Positions 40,237 through 51,340 of a stretch of DNA of 64,000 bases are shown one piece after another (position 1 is the first letter of the stretch; the number at the start of each line of letters is the position of its first letter). The position numbers and the translations under genes are program-made. The notes under the pieces were generated by a model that was not told where the DNA came from, searched no databases, and was given only the letters and a program-made list of their open reading frames with translations. Source of the stretch: Microtetraspora glauca (GTDB lineage: Bacteria > Actinomycetota > Actinomycetes > Streptomycetales > Streptomycetaceae); assembly GCA_000721275.1 (NCBI GenBank), contig JOFO01000008.1:304970-368969 (forward strand). The letters are read 5' to 3'.

Positions 40237-41655
40237 TCAGCCCGCCGCTCGCGGCAGCCGGAGGGCGTACAGGCCGGTCAGCAGGGCCAGGCCCAGCTGG
40301 ACCAGCAGCGTCGTCGCCAGCGCCGTCCCCACGGAGCCCGAGGCCGCCAGCGACAGGAAGAGCGAGCCCAGCGTCGCCACGCCCAGCGCCAGCGCCGCCT
40401 GCTGGGTCGTCACCATCACCCCGCTGCCCACGCCCGCGCGCTCCGCCGGGACCTCGGACAGCACCACCCGGAACAGCACCGGCAGCTGGAGCCCCTGCCC
40501 CAGTCCCGCCACCGCCATCCCCGGCGCCAGCGTCCACGGCGTGACGTCCGGCCAGGAGTGCCAGGCCGTCCACGCCAGCATCCCCAGCCCGGCCGCCTGC
40601 ACCACCGCGCCCGCCGGGATCACCCGGGTCCCCCAGCGGGCCACCAGCCGGGGACCGGCCAGCGAGGCGCCGAAGAAGGCCAGCGCCATCGGCGCGAGGG
40701 CCGCGCCCGACGCGACCGGGCCCAGCGCGAGACCCTGCTGCAGCGCCACCGCGATCACCAGCATGAAGCCGCCGAAGCCGCCGGACAGCGGCAGCACCAG
40801 CACCAGGCCCCGGCGCAGCGGCGTCAGCCGCAGCAGCGACGGCGGGACCAGCGGGGTGCCGCCCGCGCGCTCCACCCGCCGCTCGGTCCGCCAGAACACC
40901 GCCGCCGCCACCGGGAACGCCGCCAGCGCCCCCCACGCCCACACCGGCCAGCCCGCCGCCCGGCCCTCCGTCAGCGGGACGAGCAGCGCGGCGAGCGCGA
41001 CGGCCAGCAGCACCGTGCCCCGCACGTCCAGGGGCGCCGGAGCCGCCGCCCGGGTCTCCGGGACCGCCCGCAGGGCCGCCGGCAGCACCGCCAGGATCAC
41101 CGGTACGTTCACCAGGAACGCGGCCCGCCAGCCGAGCCCCGCCACGTCCGCCGCGACCAGCAGGCCGCCCAGCATCTGGCCGGAGACGAACGCGAGGCCG
41201 TTGGTCGCCCCGTACAGCCCGAGCGCCCGGGCCCGGCGGGCTCCCGTCGTCGAGGAGTGAAGGGTCGCCAGCACCTGCGGCAGCAGCAGCGCCGCCGCGG
41301 CACCCTGTGCCACCCGGGCGGCGACCAGGCTCCACGCCGTCGGCGCCACCCCGCACAGCAGCGACGTCACGCCGAAGGCCAGCAGGCCCGCAAGGAAGAG
41401 CCGGCGCCGGCCGAACAGGTCCCCGAGCCGTCCGCCGAGCACCAGCAGCACCGCGTACGCCAGCCCGTAGCCGGCGACCACCAGCTCCAGCACGGTCTCG
41501 TCCGCGCCGAGGTCCTGCCCGATCGACGGCAGGGCCACGTTGACGATGAAGAAGTCGACGAGGGGCAGCGCCGCCCCCAGCAGGACGGTGCACAGGCCCA
41601 GCGGGCCGAGGGCGGGCACGGGCGGCCGGGCGGCCCGGGTCGTTGTCGTGGTCAC
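40237..41655 (-). CDS. MFS transporter, DHA2-like
   Basis: A 472-aa efflux-type permease with about fourteen hydrophobic segments. VDFFIVNVALPSIGQDLG, GGRLGDLFGRRRLFLAG and ARVAQGAAAALLLPQVLATL are the drug:H+ antiporter-2 hallmarks. The GTG start follows GATCGT by six bases, so the transcript may be leaderless. Its -35 area is covered by the CTGGTACCAG operator, implying control by the divergent HTH protein. Confidence 0.9.
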   Translation of the reverse strand: MTTTTTRAARPPVPALGPLGLCTVLLGAALPLVDFFIVNVALPSIGQDLGADETVLELVVAGYGLAYAVLLVLGGRLGDLFGRRRLFLAGLLAFGVTSLLCGVAPTAWSLVAARVAQGAAAALLLPQVLATLHSSTTGARRARALGLYGATNGLAFVSGQMLGGLLVAADVAGLGWRAAFLVNVPVILAVLPAALRAVPETRAAAPAPLDVRGTVLLAVALAALLVPLTEGRAAGWPVWAWGALAAFPVAAAVFWRTERRVERAGGTPLVPPSLLRLTPLRRGLVLVLPLSGGFGGFMLVIAVALQQGLALGPVASGAALAPMALAFFGASLAGPRLVARWGTRVIPAGAVVQAAGLGMLAWTAWHSWPDVTPWTLAPGMAVAGLGQGLQLPVLFRVVLSEVPAERAGVGSGVMVTTQQAALALGVATLGSLFLSLAASGSVGTALATTLLVQLGLALLTGLYALRLPRAAG

Positions 41656-41680
41656 CCCCCGACGATCGGCCGCCCGCCCG

Positions 41681-41714
41681 CCTGGTACCAGAGCCTCCTC
41701 ATCCTGGTACCAGA
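41681..41714. promoter_or_regulatory. Twin operator CCTGGTACCAGA in the MFS/HTH promoter region
   Basis: Two identical copies of CCTGGTACCAGA at 41681-41692 and 41703-41714, each containing the perfect palindrome CTGGTACCAG and spaced 22 bases (two helical turns). A degenerate third, CCTGGCACCC, is at 41719. The first copy overlaps the inferred -35 of the MFS gene. Confidence 0.78.
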
Positions 41715-41755
41715 AGTGCCTGGCACCCGGCTGCCCGGACGGGCAGGCTGGACCC

Positions 41756-42631
41756 ATGGACATCGTCGCGACGACCGGACCGGACGCCCGGCGGCGGGAA
41801 CTGGCCGCCTTCCTGCGCAGCCGCCGCGAGCGCATCACCCCCGAGCAGGTCGGCCTCGTGCCCGGCCGCCGGCGCCGCACCCCGGGCCTGCGCCGCGAGG
41901 AGGTCGCGCAGCTCTCCGCCGTCGGCGTCACCTGGTACACCTGGATCGAGCAGGCCCGGGACATCCAGGTCTCCCCGCAGGTCCTCGACGCCCTCGCCGG
42001 CGCGCTGCTGCTCGACCCCACCGAGCGCGCCCACCTCTTCGCCCTCGCCGGGCAGCCCGACCCGCGCCCCGGCACCCCGAGCCCCGCCGTCACCCCGGCG
42101 GTGCGCGCCCTGCTCGACCAGCTGGAGCCGGTGCCCGCCGCCGTCCAGAACAGCCGCTTCGACCTCCTCGCCCACAACCGCACCTTCGGGCGGCTCTTCC
42201 GCGACCTCGACGCGCTGCCGCCGGAGGACCGCAACACGCTCTGGCTGGCCTGCACCGATCCCGAGTTCCGGGCCGCCGTCACCGACCTGGAGGAGCTGAT
42301 CCCGCTGCTCGCCGGGAAGCTCCGCGCGCAGATGGCCGAGCACCTCGCCGAGCCCGCCTGGAAGCGGCTCGTCCAGCGGCTGGAGGCCGCCTCGCCCGAG
42401 TTCCGCGCGGTCTGGGCCCGGCACGACGTCGTCGCCCCCGGCGGCCGGACCAAGGTCGTGCGCAACGCCCTCGTCGGCCCGCTCCGCTTCGAGCACACCA
42501 ACCTGTGGCTCGGCCCCGCCCCCGGACCCGTCCTCGTCACGTACGTGCCGCTGGACGAGGAGACCCGGTCCGGCTGCGCCCGGCTGCTGGAGCTGGTGGC
42601 GCGGGAGGGGCGCCCGCTCGCCGCGGCCTGA
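41756..42631 (+). CDS. Helix-turn-helix regulator, MmyB-like ligand-binding type
   Basis: A 291-aa regulator of the same architecture as the one at 17049: XRE-type HTH (RRRRTPGLRREEVAQLSAVG, then VTWYTWIEQARDIQVS) and a C-terminal MmyB-like domain (VQNSRFDLLAHNRTFGRLF). CAGGCT lies six bases before the ATG. The twin palindromes upstream are its likely binding sites, repressing the divergent transporter. Confidence 0.92.
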   Translation: MDIVATTGPDARRRELAAFLRSRRERITPEQVGLVPGRRRRTPGLRREEVAQLSAVGVTWYTWIEQARDIQVSPQVLDALAGALLLDPTERAHLFALAGQPDPRPGTPSPAVTPAVRALLDQLEPVPAAVQNSRFDLLAHNRTFGRLFRDLDALPPEDRNTLWLACTDPEFRAAVTDLEELIPLLAGKLRAQMAEHLAEPAWKRLVQRLEAASPEFRAVWARHDVVAPGGRTKVVRNALVGPLRFEHTNLWLGPAPGPVLVTYVPLDEETRSGCARLLELVAREGRPLAAA

Positions 42632-42663
42632 GGTCACCCGCGCGGGTGCGGGACAATGGGCCC

Positions 42664-43800
42664 ATGACCGCGTTCTCCCCCCTCTCCATCGGCCCGCACG
42701 TCGTGCAGCCCCCGGTGGTGCTCGCGCCCATGGCCGGCATCACCAACGCCCCCTTCCGGACCCTCTGCCGCGAGTTCTCCGGCGGCAAGGGGCTGTTCGT
42801 GAGCGAGATGATCACGACCCGGGCGCTGGTGGAGCGCAACGAGAAGACGATGCAGCTCATCCGCTTCGACGCCACGGAGCAGCCCCGCTCGATCCAGCTG
42901 TACGGGGTGGATCCGGTGACCGTCGGCAAGGCGGTCCGGATGATCGTCGACGAGGACCTGGCCGACCACATCGACCTCAACTTCGGCTGCCCGGTGCCGA
43001 AGGTGACCCGGAAGGGCGGCGGCTCGGCGCTGCCGTACAAGCGCCCGCTGCTGCGGGCGATCCTGAACGAGGCCGTGTCGAACGCCGGGGACCTGCCGGT
43101 GACCATGAAGATGCGCAAGGGCATCGACGACGACCACATCACGTACCTCGACGCGGGCAGGATCGCGGTCGAGGAGGGCGTGACGGCGATCGCCCTGCAC
43201 GGGCGGACGGCGGCGCAGCACTACGGCGGCACGGCCGACTGGGACGCGATCGCGCGGCTCAAGGAGCACGTGCCGGAGATCCCGGTGCTGGGCAACGGCG
43301 ACATCTGGTCGGCGGACGACGCGGTGCGGATGATGCGGGAGACCGGCTGCGACGGCGTGGTCGTGGGCCGGGGCTGCCTGGGCCGGCCGTGGCTCTTCGC
43401 GGACCTGGTGGCGGCGCTGGAGGGCGGCGGGGAGTACCGGACGCCGGGGCTGCGGGAGGTCGCGGAGGTGATGGTGCGGCACGCGACGCTGCTGGGTGAG
43501 TGGATCGGCGACGAGTCGCGCGGTGTCATCGACTTCCGCAAGCACGTGGCCTGGTACCTGAAGGGCTTCTCGGTCGGTTCGGAGATGCGCAAGCGGCTGG
43601 CGGTGACCTCGTCCCTGGACGAGCTGCGCGCTCAGCTGAGCGAGCTGCACCTGGACCAGCCGTGGCCGGCGGGCGCGGACGGTCCCCGGGGCCGTACGTC
43701 CGGGAACAACCGGGTCGTGCTGCCGGACGGCTGGCTGAAGGACCCCTACGACTGCGCCGGAGTGAGCGAGGACGCCGAGCTGGACACGTCCGGGGGCTGA
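42664..43800 (+). CDS. dusB: tRNA-dihydrouridine synthase (DusB type)
   Basis: A 378-aa FMN enzyme reducing uridines in tRNA. VLAPMAGITNAPFRTLCREF, the catalytic-Cys motif LNFGCPVPKVTRKGGGSAL, KMRKG and VVGRGCLGRPWLF are visible. GACAAT lies six bases before the ATG. A strong terminator follows. Confidence 0.95.
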   Translation: MTAFSPLSIGPHVVQPPVVLAPMAGITNAPFRTLCREFSGGKGLFVSEMITTRALVERNEKTMQLIRFDATEQPRSIQLYGVDPVTVGKAVRMIVDEDLADHIDLNFGCPVPKVTRKGGGSALPYKRPLLRAILNEAVSNAGDLPVTMKMRKGIDDDHITYLDAGRIAVEEGVTAIALHGRTAAQHYGGTADWDAIARLKEHVPEIPVLGNGDIWSADDAVRMMRETGCDGVVVGRGCLGRPWLFADLVAALEGGGEYRTPGLREVAEVMVRHATLLGEWIGDESRGVIDFRKHVAWYLKGFSVGSEMRKRLAVTSSLDELRAQLSELHLDQPWPAGADGPRGRTSGNNRVVLPDGWLKDPYDCAGVSEDAELDTSGG

Positions 43801-43851
43801 GATTTCCGGCCTGCCGGGGGAGTGATCCTCGCCACCCCTGAGGGGGGTGAC

Positions 43852-43879
43852 GCTCAGATGAGCGTGTTGCCGAGGGTTG
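43852..43879 (+). repeat. Direct repeat A upstream of ppdK
   Basis: Begins with GCTCAGATGAGCGTGTTG. The same layout recurs at 43954 with only seven substitutions and one inserted base. The first part is itself an inverted repeat, GCTCA-GA-TGAGC. Confidence 0.6.
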
Positions 43880-43890
43880 CGGCATCTGAA

Positions 43891-43917
43891 GGGGTGGCAC
43901 GGGGTGCCACCCCTTTT
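43891..43917 (+). terminator. Terminator after dusB
   Basis: 10-bp perfect stem, GGGGTGGCAC and GTGCCACCCC, three-base loop, followed by TTTT. Confidence 0.88.
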
Positions 43918-43939
43918 GCGTTCAAGAGTTGAACGCAAA
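43915..43939. promoter_or_regulatory. Perfect 11-bp-arm palindrome before ppdK
   Basis: Arms TTTGCGTTCAA and TTGAACGCAAA around GAG. It overlaps the T-run of the terminator. Candidate operator, or a second hairpin in a read-through transcript. Confidence 0.6.
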
Positions 43940-43953
43940 TGCGCAGAGAACCT

Positions 43954-43982
43954 GCTCATCTGAGCGCGTTGTCCCTGGTTTG
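43954..43982 (+). repeat. Direct repeat B upstream of ppdK
   Basis: Begins with GCTCATCTGAGCGCGTTG and matches repeat A; the dyad is kept by paired changes (GA to TC at its centre). Confidence 0.6.
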
Positions 43983-44158
43983 GGTCAAGCGGACTTCGGG
44001 CCGTGAATGCGGAAGCTTCGCGTCGGTAACTTTCGAAGTGGTGGCGGACGGGTGGTTACGACCGTGTGACCGCTAGGCGTACCTCCCTAGAAGCCTTCGA
44101 TCTGGGTATGTTCCTCGCCGTCAGGGCAGCCAACCGAGTCGTCGAGGAGTCGAGACCC

Positions 44159-46870
<2,712 letters not shown>

Positions 46871-46966
46871 CCCGAGGGGCCCCCGGGCCCCGCAGAGCCC
46901 CCGGGGCCGCCGCCGGCCATCCCTTCCGAACCCTCACCGGCGGGCGGCGGCCCCGGATCCGAAAGA

Positions 46967-47010
46967 GACGGGACGGACACCTTGTGCGGAGGTGTCCGTC
47001 CCGTCGTTTT
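46967..47010 (+). terminator. Terminator after ppdK
   Basis: 16-bp perfect stem, arms GACGGGACGGACACCT and AGGTGTCCGTCCCGTC, seven-base loop, then G and TTTT. Confidence 0.9.
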
Positions 47011-47364
47011 CACGTCAGATTCATGCGCAATTACGTCCGCATTGAATTATTGGAAATTGAACGTCTGTGTTTGCGGATGTTTCGGCCGCGGCCCCCGGAT
47101 CCCCACCCGGGGGCCCCAGCCTTTTCACGGTGTCGGGCAGGTGAGCCGCAACCCTCGCCGACCGCCGCCGGACGGGCAAAGCCCCCCACGGTCTTCACCA
47201 CGTCACCTCGGTCCTGAAGGTTTCCTGCCCGACCCGCACAGCATTTCCGGTGGGCCCTGTTCGCCGCGATGCTTTTCAACTGTGGCTGAAACACCCTGGT
47301 AACGTGCAGTGATGGAGTGCATACTCGATCGCGGGGTGGTTGCGAGTGCACAGGTGGGGACTTC
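47011..47364. other. Intergenic stretch with AT-rich patch and hairpin
   Basis: Bases 47029-47085 are much richer in A+T than the surroundings. A 9-bp hairpin (GGCCCCCGG / CCGGGGGCC) lies at 47090-47115 without a T-run. An open frame at 47023-47217 starts MRNYVRIELLEIERLCLRMF but has no ribosome-binding site, so I do not call it. The promoter of the next gene is probably near GGTAACGT (47298-47305). Confidence 0.5.
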
Positions 47365-48396
47365 ATGCTTCGTATTCATTTCACCGCGGACGATCTGGCG
47401 GGGGTGCGGATCGCCGCCCGTCCTGACGTCCTGTGGGAAACGATTCTCAGCTTTCACCGTTTAAGGGACCGGCGCGGACCGGTGGTGTTCGGCGGATGGC
47501 GCACGGAAACGCGGACGCGGCTCGGCGGGGAGACCCGGCTGCTGGCCGCCCTCGTCCCGAGCCGCGGCTATTTCCCCGATTTCCTCACCCCGGCGGAGGG
47601 CCTGCACGGCCTCGACGACGGGCTCCAGGCGGTCCGCGCGACCCCGTCCGGCCGGCTCCGCTCGGAGCTGTCCCTGCTGGCCGCCGACCGGAGCGGCGGC
47701 CGGACCGTGCCGCACTCGCTGCGGGCCCTCGCCGACGGCGGCCCGGAGCCCTTCGACCGGCTCCTCGGGGCGCTGCGCAGCTACCACCGGGCGGCCGTGG
47801 AGCCGTACTGGCCGCACATCCAGGCCCGGGTGGAGGCGGACCGGGCGCGCCGGGGCCGGGCCGTCCTCGACGGCGGGGCGGAGGAGCTGCTGGGCTCGCT
47901 GCCGCCGATGCTGACGTGGCGGGCGCCGGTCCTGGAGGCGGCCTACCCGGTCGACCGGGACGTGCACCTGGACGGGCGGGGGCTGCTGCTCCAGCCGTCG
48001 TACTTCTGCCGGGGGACGCCGGTGATGCTGCGGGACCCGGCGCTGCCGCCGGTGCTGGTCTACCCGGTGACCCACGGGGAGGCGCCGACGGTCCGCCCGC
48101 CGGGCGCCTCCTCGCTGGCGAAGCTGGTGGGCCAGACCCGCGCGGAGGTCCTCCAGGCCATCGGGGACGGCGGGACGACGAGCGAGCTGGCGCGCCGGGC
48201 CGGGGTGTCGCTCGCCTCGGCGAGCCAGCACGCGGGCGTGCTGCGGGAGGCCGGCCTGATAGCGACCCTGCGGCACGGGAACGCGGTGCTGCACACGCTG
48301 ACGCCGCTGGGCGCCGCGCTCCTCGGCGGAGGCGGGGCGGCCCAGCGGCGCGGGGAGGAGCGCTGTTACGCGCGGAACGGGCCGGTCACCTCGTAG
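47365..48396 (+). CDS. ArsR/winged-helix family regulator with a TTA codon
   Basis: A 343-aa protein with a C-terminal winged helix (VLQAIGDGGTTSELARRAGVSLASASQHAGVLREAGL) of ArsR/MarR type and an N-terminal domain of about 240 residues typical of a Streptomyces regulator group. Leu33 is encoded by TTA (47461-47463), the codon read by the bldA tRNA; I saw no other in-frame TTA in a confident gene here. Its 3' end overlaps the convergent PhoX-like gene by 31 bases. Target genes unknown. Confidence 0.85.
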   Translation: MLRIHFTADDLAGVRIAARPDVLWETILSFHRLRDRRGPVVFGGWRTETRTRLGGETRLLAALVPSRGYFPDFLTPAEGLHGLDDGLQAVRATPSGRLRSELSLLAADRSGGRTVPHSLRALADGGPEPFDRLLGALRSYHRAAVEPYWPHIQARVEADRARRGRAVLDGGAEELLGSLPPMLTWRAPVLEAAYPVDRDVHLDGRGLLLQPSYFCRGTPVMLRDPALPPVLVYPVTHGEAPTVRPPGASSLAKLVGQTRAEVLQAIGDGGTTSELARRAGVSLASASQHAGVLREAGLIATLRHGNAVLHTLTPLGAALLGGGGAAQRRGEERCYARNGPVTS

Positions 48397-49526
48397 GTGA
48401 TGCCGCCGGAGGAGCTGCCGGAGGTGCCGCGCTGGCTGGAGAAGTACAGCCGCTTGCCGTCGGGGGAGAAGGCGGGGCCGCAGATCTCGGAGGAGGACTG
48501 GCCGTTGATCCGCAGGAAGGGCGCGACGGTGTCGTCCGGCGTGATCAGGCAGATCTCCATGTTGCCGCCGTCCTCGGCGACGAACAGGTCGCCGGAGGAG
48601 GAGCCGGTGACGTTGTCCACGCCGGTGAGCGGGGCGGCGCCGCTCGGCACCAGCGAGTCGTCGTAGGCGAGCTCGTAGGTGTTGTTCAGCAGGTTGAGCT
48701 GCCAGAGGCGGTTGTCGCCCTTGGTGGTGAACCAGACGGTGTCGTTGGCGTAGTGGCAGCCCTCGCCGCCGCTGAACTTCTTCGCGCCGGAGACCTGGGT
48801 GCGGGTGGTGGTCGGGGAGCCGTCCGGGTCCGGCACGTTCTGCCAGGTGAAGGAGCCGGAGGTGGCCGTGCCGGCCTTGAGGACCTGGAGGGTGCCGGAC
48901 GAGAGGTTCCCCCAGGTGGTCGGTATGAACCGGTAGAAGCAGCCGTCCGACTCGTCCTCGGTCAGGTAGATCACCTTGCGGACCGGGTCGGCGGCGGCGG
49001 CCTCGTGCTTGAAGCGGCCCATGGCGTCCCGGCGGACGGCCGCGTTCACGCCGTAGGGGTCGCTCTCGTAGACGTACCCGAGGCTGACCTCCTCGCAGGA
49101 GAGCCAGGTGTTCCACGGGGTCTTGCCGCCCGCGCAGTTCTGCCGGGTGTTCGACAGGATCCGGTACGCGCCGGTGATGGCGCCGGTCGAGGAGAACCGG
49201 ACCGCGCTGGCGCCGCCGCCGGGGTTGATCTCCGAGTTGGAGACGTAGATCCAGCCGGTGCCGTCGGCGTAGCAGGCGCCGCCGTCGGGGGCGTTGTGCC
49301 AGGTGTACGAGGTGCCGGGGACGGTCTGTCCCGAGCGGGCGATGACCCGGCTGGTGAACCCGGCCGGCAGCATGATGCCGTTCGCGTCCGCCGCGCCGAG
49401 TGCCCCGTACGGCCCGGCGCCGGGCTGGGCCGGGGCCGCGTAGGCCGCGCCACGCATCAGGGTGCCGCCGAAGGCCGCCGCCGAGGTGCCGATGACCGCT
49501 CCACGCAGGAAACTGCGTCGCTCCAC
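48366..49526 (-). CDS. PhoX-like (DUF839) Tat-exported protein
   Basis: A 386-aa protein with a twin-arginine signal (VERRSFLRGAVIGTSAAAFG) and a beta-propeller of the PhoX/DUF839 family: TPWNTWLSCEEV, GRFKHEAAAADP, LTEDESDGCFYRFIP, FVAEDGGNMEI. PhoX proteins are Ca/Fe-dependent alkaline phosphatases; many DUF839 members in Streptomyces are unproven. CTGGAG precedes the GTG start. Confidence 0.88.
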   Translation of the reverse strand: MERRSFLRGAVIGTSAAAFGGTLMRGAAYAAPAQPGAGPYGALGAADANGIMLPAGFTSRVIARSGQTVPGTSYTWHNAPDGGACYADGTGWIYVSNSEINPGGGASAVRFSSTGAITGAYRILSNTRQNCAGGKTPWNTWLSCEEVSLGYVYESDPYGVNAAVRRDAMGRFKHEAAAADPVRKVIYLTEDESDGCFYRFIPTTWGNLSSGTLQVLKAGTATSGSFTWQNVPDPDGSPTTTRTQVSGAKKFSGGEGCHYANDTVWFTTKGDNRLWQLNLLNNTYELAYDDSLVPSGAAPLTGVDNVTGSSSGDLFVAEDGGNMEICLITPDDTVAPFLRINGQSSSEICGPAFSPDGKRLYFSSQRGTSGSSSGGITYEVTGPFRA

Positions 49527-49604
49527 GTTTTCTCCAGGGGGTGTGTGACCGCCCGCCGCACGGTCAGCGGCGGGGCCGCGCGAGGGGAATCTAGGAGTGC
49601 GGAG

Positions 49605-49619
49605 TTGACTGTGCATCAA
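49605..49619. promoter_or_regulatory. Palindrome of the surface-gene motif, copy 5
   Basis: On the minus strand TTGATGCACAGTCAA, 78 bases before the PhoX-like start. It keeps the outer TTGAY/RTCAA dyad but differs at one core position. Confidence 0.42.
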
Positions 49620-49691
49620 CAAACGGTGACGGGGAAGGGGCGGGCGGGGGGCGGGGGACCCGGGGCCGGCGGCGAACGCTAGGTTCGCGCC

Positions 49692-50723
49692 ATGACGATC
49701 ACCGCACAGCTGCTCGGATCGGTACGGCTGCCGGGCGGGGCGGACCTCGTGGACGGCCCGGTCCGCGAGGCGGGCCCCGGCGGCCTCGCGCTGCGGCGGG
49801 CCGGCCGCCTGGAGGTCCACCGGCTCCCGGCGCTCTTCTCCGGGGCGCCGGAGCCGGCCGCCGTCTTCCCCGCGCCCTGGCCCGGCTGGGACCGGGGCGT
49901 GGACGCGGTCGCCCCGGACCTGGGCTTCGCCGTCTTCGCGGGCCAGCGGGCGGTCCGGGCGGTGGCCGCGGACGGGCGCGCGCTGTGGGAGTACCGGCAC
50001 GGCTGCTGGGGCCCGGTGATCGGCCACCCCCACACCGGCGACGACCAGGAGGTCTGCTCCGGCCTGGAGCACGGCTCGGTGCTGGTCTCCGCCGACGGGC
50101 GGCTCGTCTGGGCCCACGTCGTCGGGGAGGACGAGCAAGAACGGTGGGCGGTGCTCGACGCCCGGGACGGGTCCGAGATCGGCCGGATCCCGCTGGAGGA
50201 CAGCGTCGCCGCGGGCTCCCACCAGCGCACCCTGCCGGACGGGGAGACCGTCCTGCTCTGCGTAGGGATGGGCCAGGACGGGGTGCTGCTGTACGCGGGG
50301 CGCCGGGACGGAGCGGCGGTGACGGTACGGGACCTGGGGGACGGGCTCGACCGGATCCTGCTCGACGTCCACCCCGCGCGCCCCCGCCACCTGACCGTCG
50401 AGCACGGCTGCCACGACCTCCAGCTGCACGCCCCCGACGGCACCGTCCTCGCCGAACGGGACGCCGCCGACCTGGGGGGCGACCGGAGGTGGGACTTCGC
50501 GGCGGGGTTCGCCGGCCCGGACACCGTCGTCGCCGTCGCCGAGACCGCCGGCGGCGAGGACGGCCCGGGCCACTGGCTCCTCGACGGAGAGCTGCGGCCG
50601 CTCGGCCCCGTCGCGTATCCGTCCCGCGTCTCCGGCTGCGTCCGCCCCCTCGGCGACGGCACCTGGCTCACCCACGACCGGGCGACCGGCACCCTCAGCC
50701 GCTGGACCCGCGCGGCGTCCTGA
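49692..50723 (+). CDS. Uncharacterised protein, probable beta-propeller
   Basis: A 343-aa cytoplasmic protein with repeated short beta motifs (GRALWEYRHGCWGPVIGH; GSVLVSADGRLVWAHVVG; RHLTVEHGCHDLQLHAPDG), suggesting a WD40/PQQ-like propeller. No catalytic motif recognised. TAGGTT lies six bases before the ATG, so it may be leaderless. Confidence 0.75.
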   Translation: MTITAQLLGSVRLPGGADLVDGPVREAGPGGLALRRAGRLEVHRLPALFSGAPEPAAVFPAPWPGWDRGVDAVAPDLGFAVFAGQRAVRAVAADGRALWEYRHGCWGPVIGHPHTGDDQEVCSGLEHGSVLVSADGRLVWAHVVGEDEQERWAVLDARDGSEIGRIPLEDSVAAGSHQRTLPDGETVLLCVGMGQDGVLLYAGRRDGAAVTVRDLGDGLDRILLDVHPARPRHLTVEHGCHDLQLHAPDGTVLAERDAADLGGDRRWDFAAGFAGPDTVVAVAETAGGEDGPGHWLLDGELRPLGPVAYPSRVSGCVRPLGDGTWLTHDRATGTLSRWTRAAS

Positions 50724-50781
50724 GCGCGGGCGGGACCTTCGGCACTGGGGGTGCGGGGGCGGGGGAGGGGAGACTGGACGC

Positions 50782-51249
50782 ATGCGCGAGACACGGGAGC
50801 CCACCGACATCGGCGGTCGCGACGACCTCGACGTGCTGCTGCGCCGGTTCTACGGGGCCGCCTTCGCCGACCCCCTCATCGGGCCGTTCTTCACCGAGGT
50901 CGCCGGCACCGACCTGGAGCTCCACCTGCCGCGCATCGCCGACTTCTGGGAGCGCGCCCTCTTCCGTACCGCCGCGTACGGCCGGGACGCCTTCGCCCCG
51001 CACGCCGCGCTGCACTCCGCCCGCCCCCTCACTCCCGCCCACTTCGGGCGCTGGGTCCAGCTCTGGCACGCCACCGTCGACGGGCGGCACCGCGGCCCGC
51101 GCGCGGACCGGGCCAAGGCGATGGGGGAGCGGATCGCCGTCTCGATGCTGAAGCGGCTCGGCGGGCCCGGCGCGGAGGCCGCCGCCGCGTCCGGCGGGAC
51201 CGGCGGCTTCGTCCCGCTGGCGGCGCTCACCCTGCGCGCGGCGGGCTGA
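50782..51249 (+). CDS. Group III truncated haemoglobin
   Basis: A 155-aa globin: LLRRFYGAAFADPLIGPFF (helices A/B), LPRIADFWERALF, a heme-proximal region in HAALHSARPLTPAHFGRW with the F8 histidine candidates, then LWHATVD and GERIAVSMLKRL. Group III truncated globins bind O2/NO; function in Streptomyces is not established. An Ala/Gly-rich C-terminal extension is added. GAGACT lies six bases before the ATG. Confidence 0.85.
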   Translation: MRETREPTDIGGRDDLDVLLRRFYGAAFADPLIGPFFTEVAGTDLELHLPRIADFWERALFRTAAYGRDAFAPHAALHSARPLTPAHFGRWVQLWHATVDGRHRGPRADRAKAMGERIAVSMLKRLGGPGAEAAAASGGTGGFVPLAALTLRAAG

Positions 51250-51340
51250 GCGAAAAAATCCGTCCGGCGGGCGATGAGTTCGGGCCGTCCCGCCCGTCTT
51301 ACCTCTCGACAGCACCGCACGACGGAGGAGAGAGAGCGCC

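Larger units (their letters stand above)
43801..44158. other. Structured 358-base region before ppdK
   Basis: No gene. It contains two related ~28-base elements (43852-43879 and 43954-43982), a terminator (43891-43917), a long palindrome (43915-43939) and, closer to ppdK, GTAAC/GTTAC half-sites. The likely ppdK promoter is in the last 180 bases. Confidence 0.6.

Noticed and set aside
37175-41593. Very long minus-strand open frame (over 1400 codons)
   Set aside because: It runs antisense or out of frame through znuA, glyS, DUF6243 and the MFS gene. Its translation is Arg/Gly/Pro-rich; high GC removes stop codons.
46982-47302. Open frame of 106 codons after ppdK
   Set aside because: It starts inside the terminator stem and crosses hairpin and promoter DNA; its composition is not protein-like.
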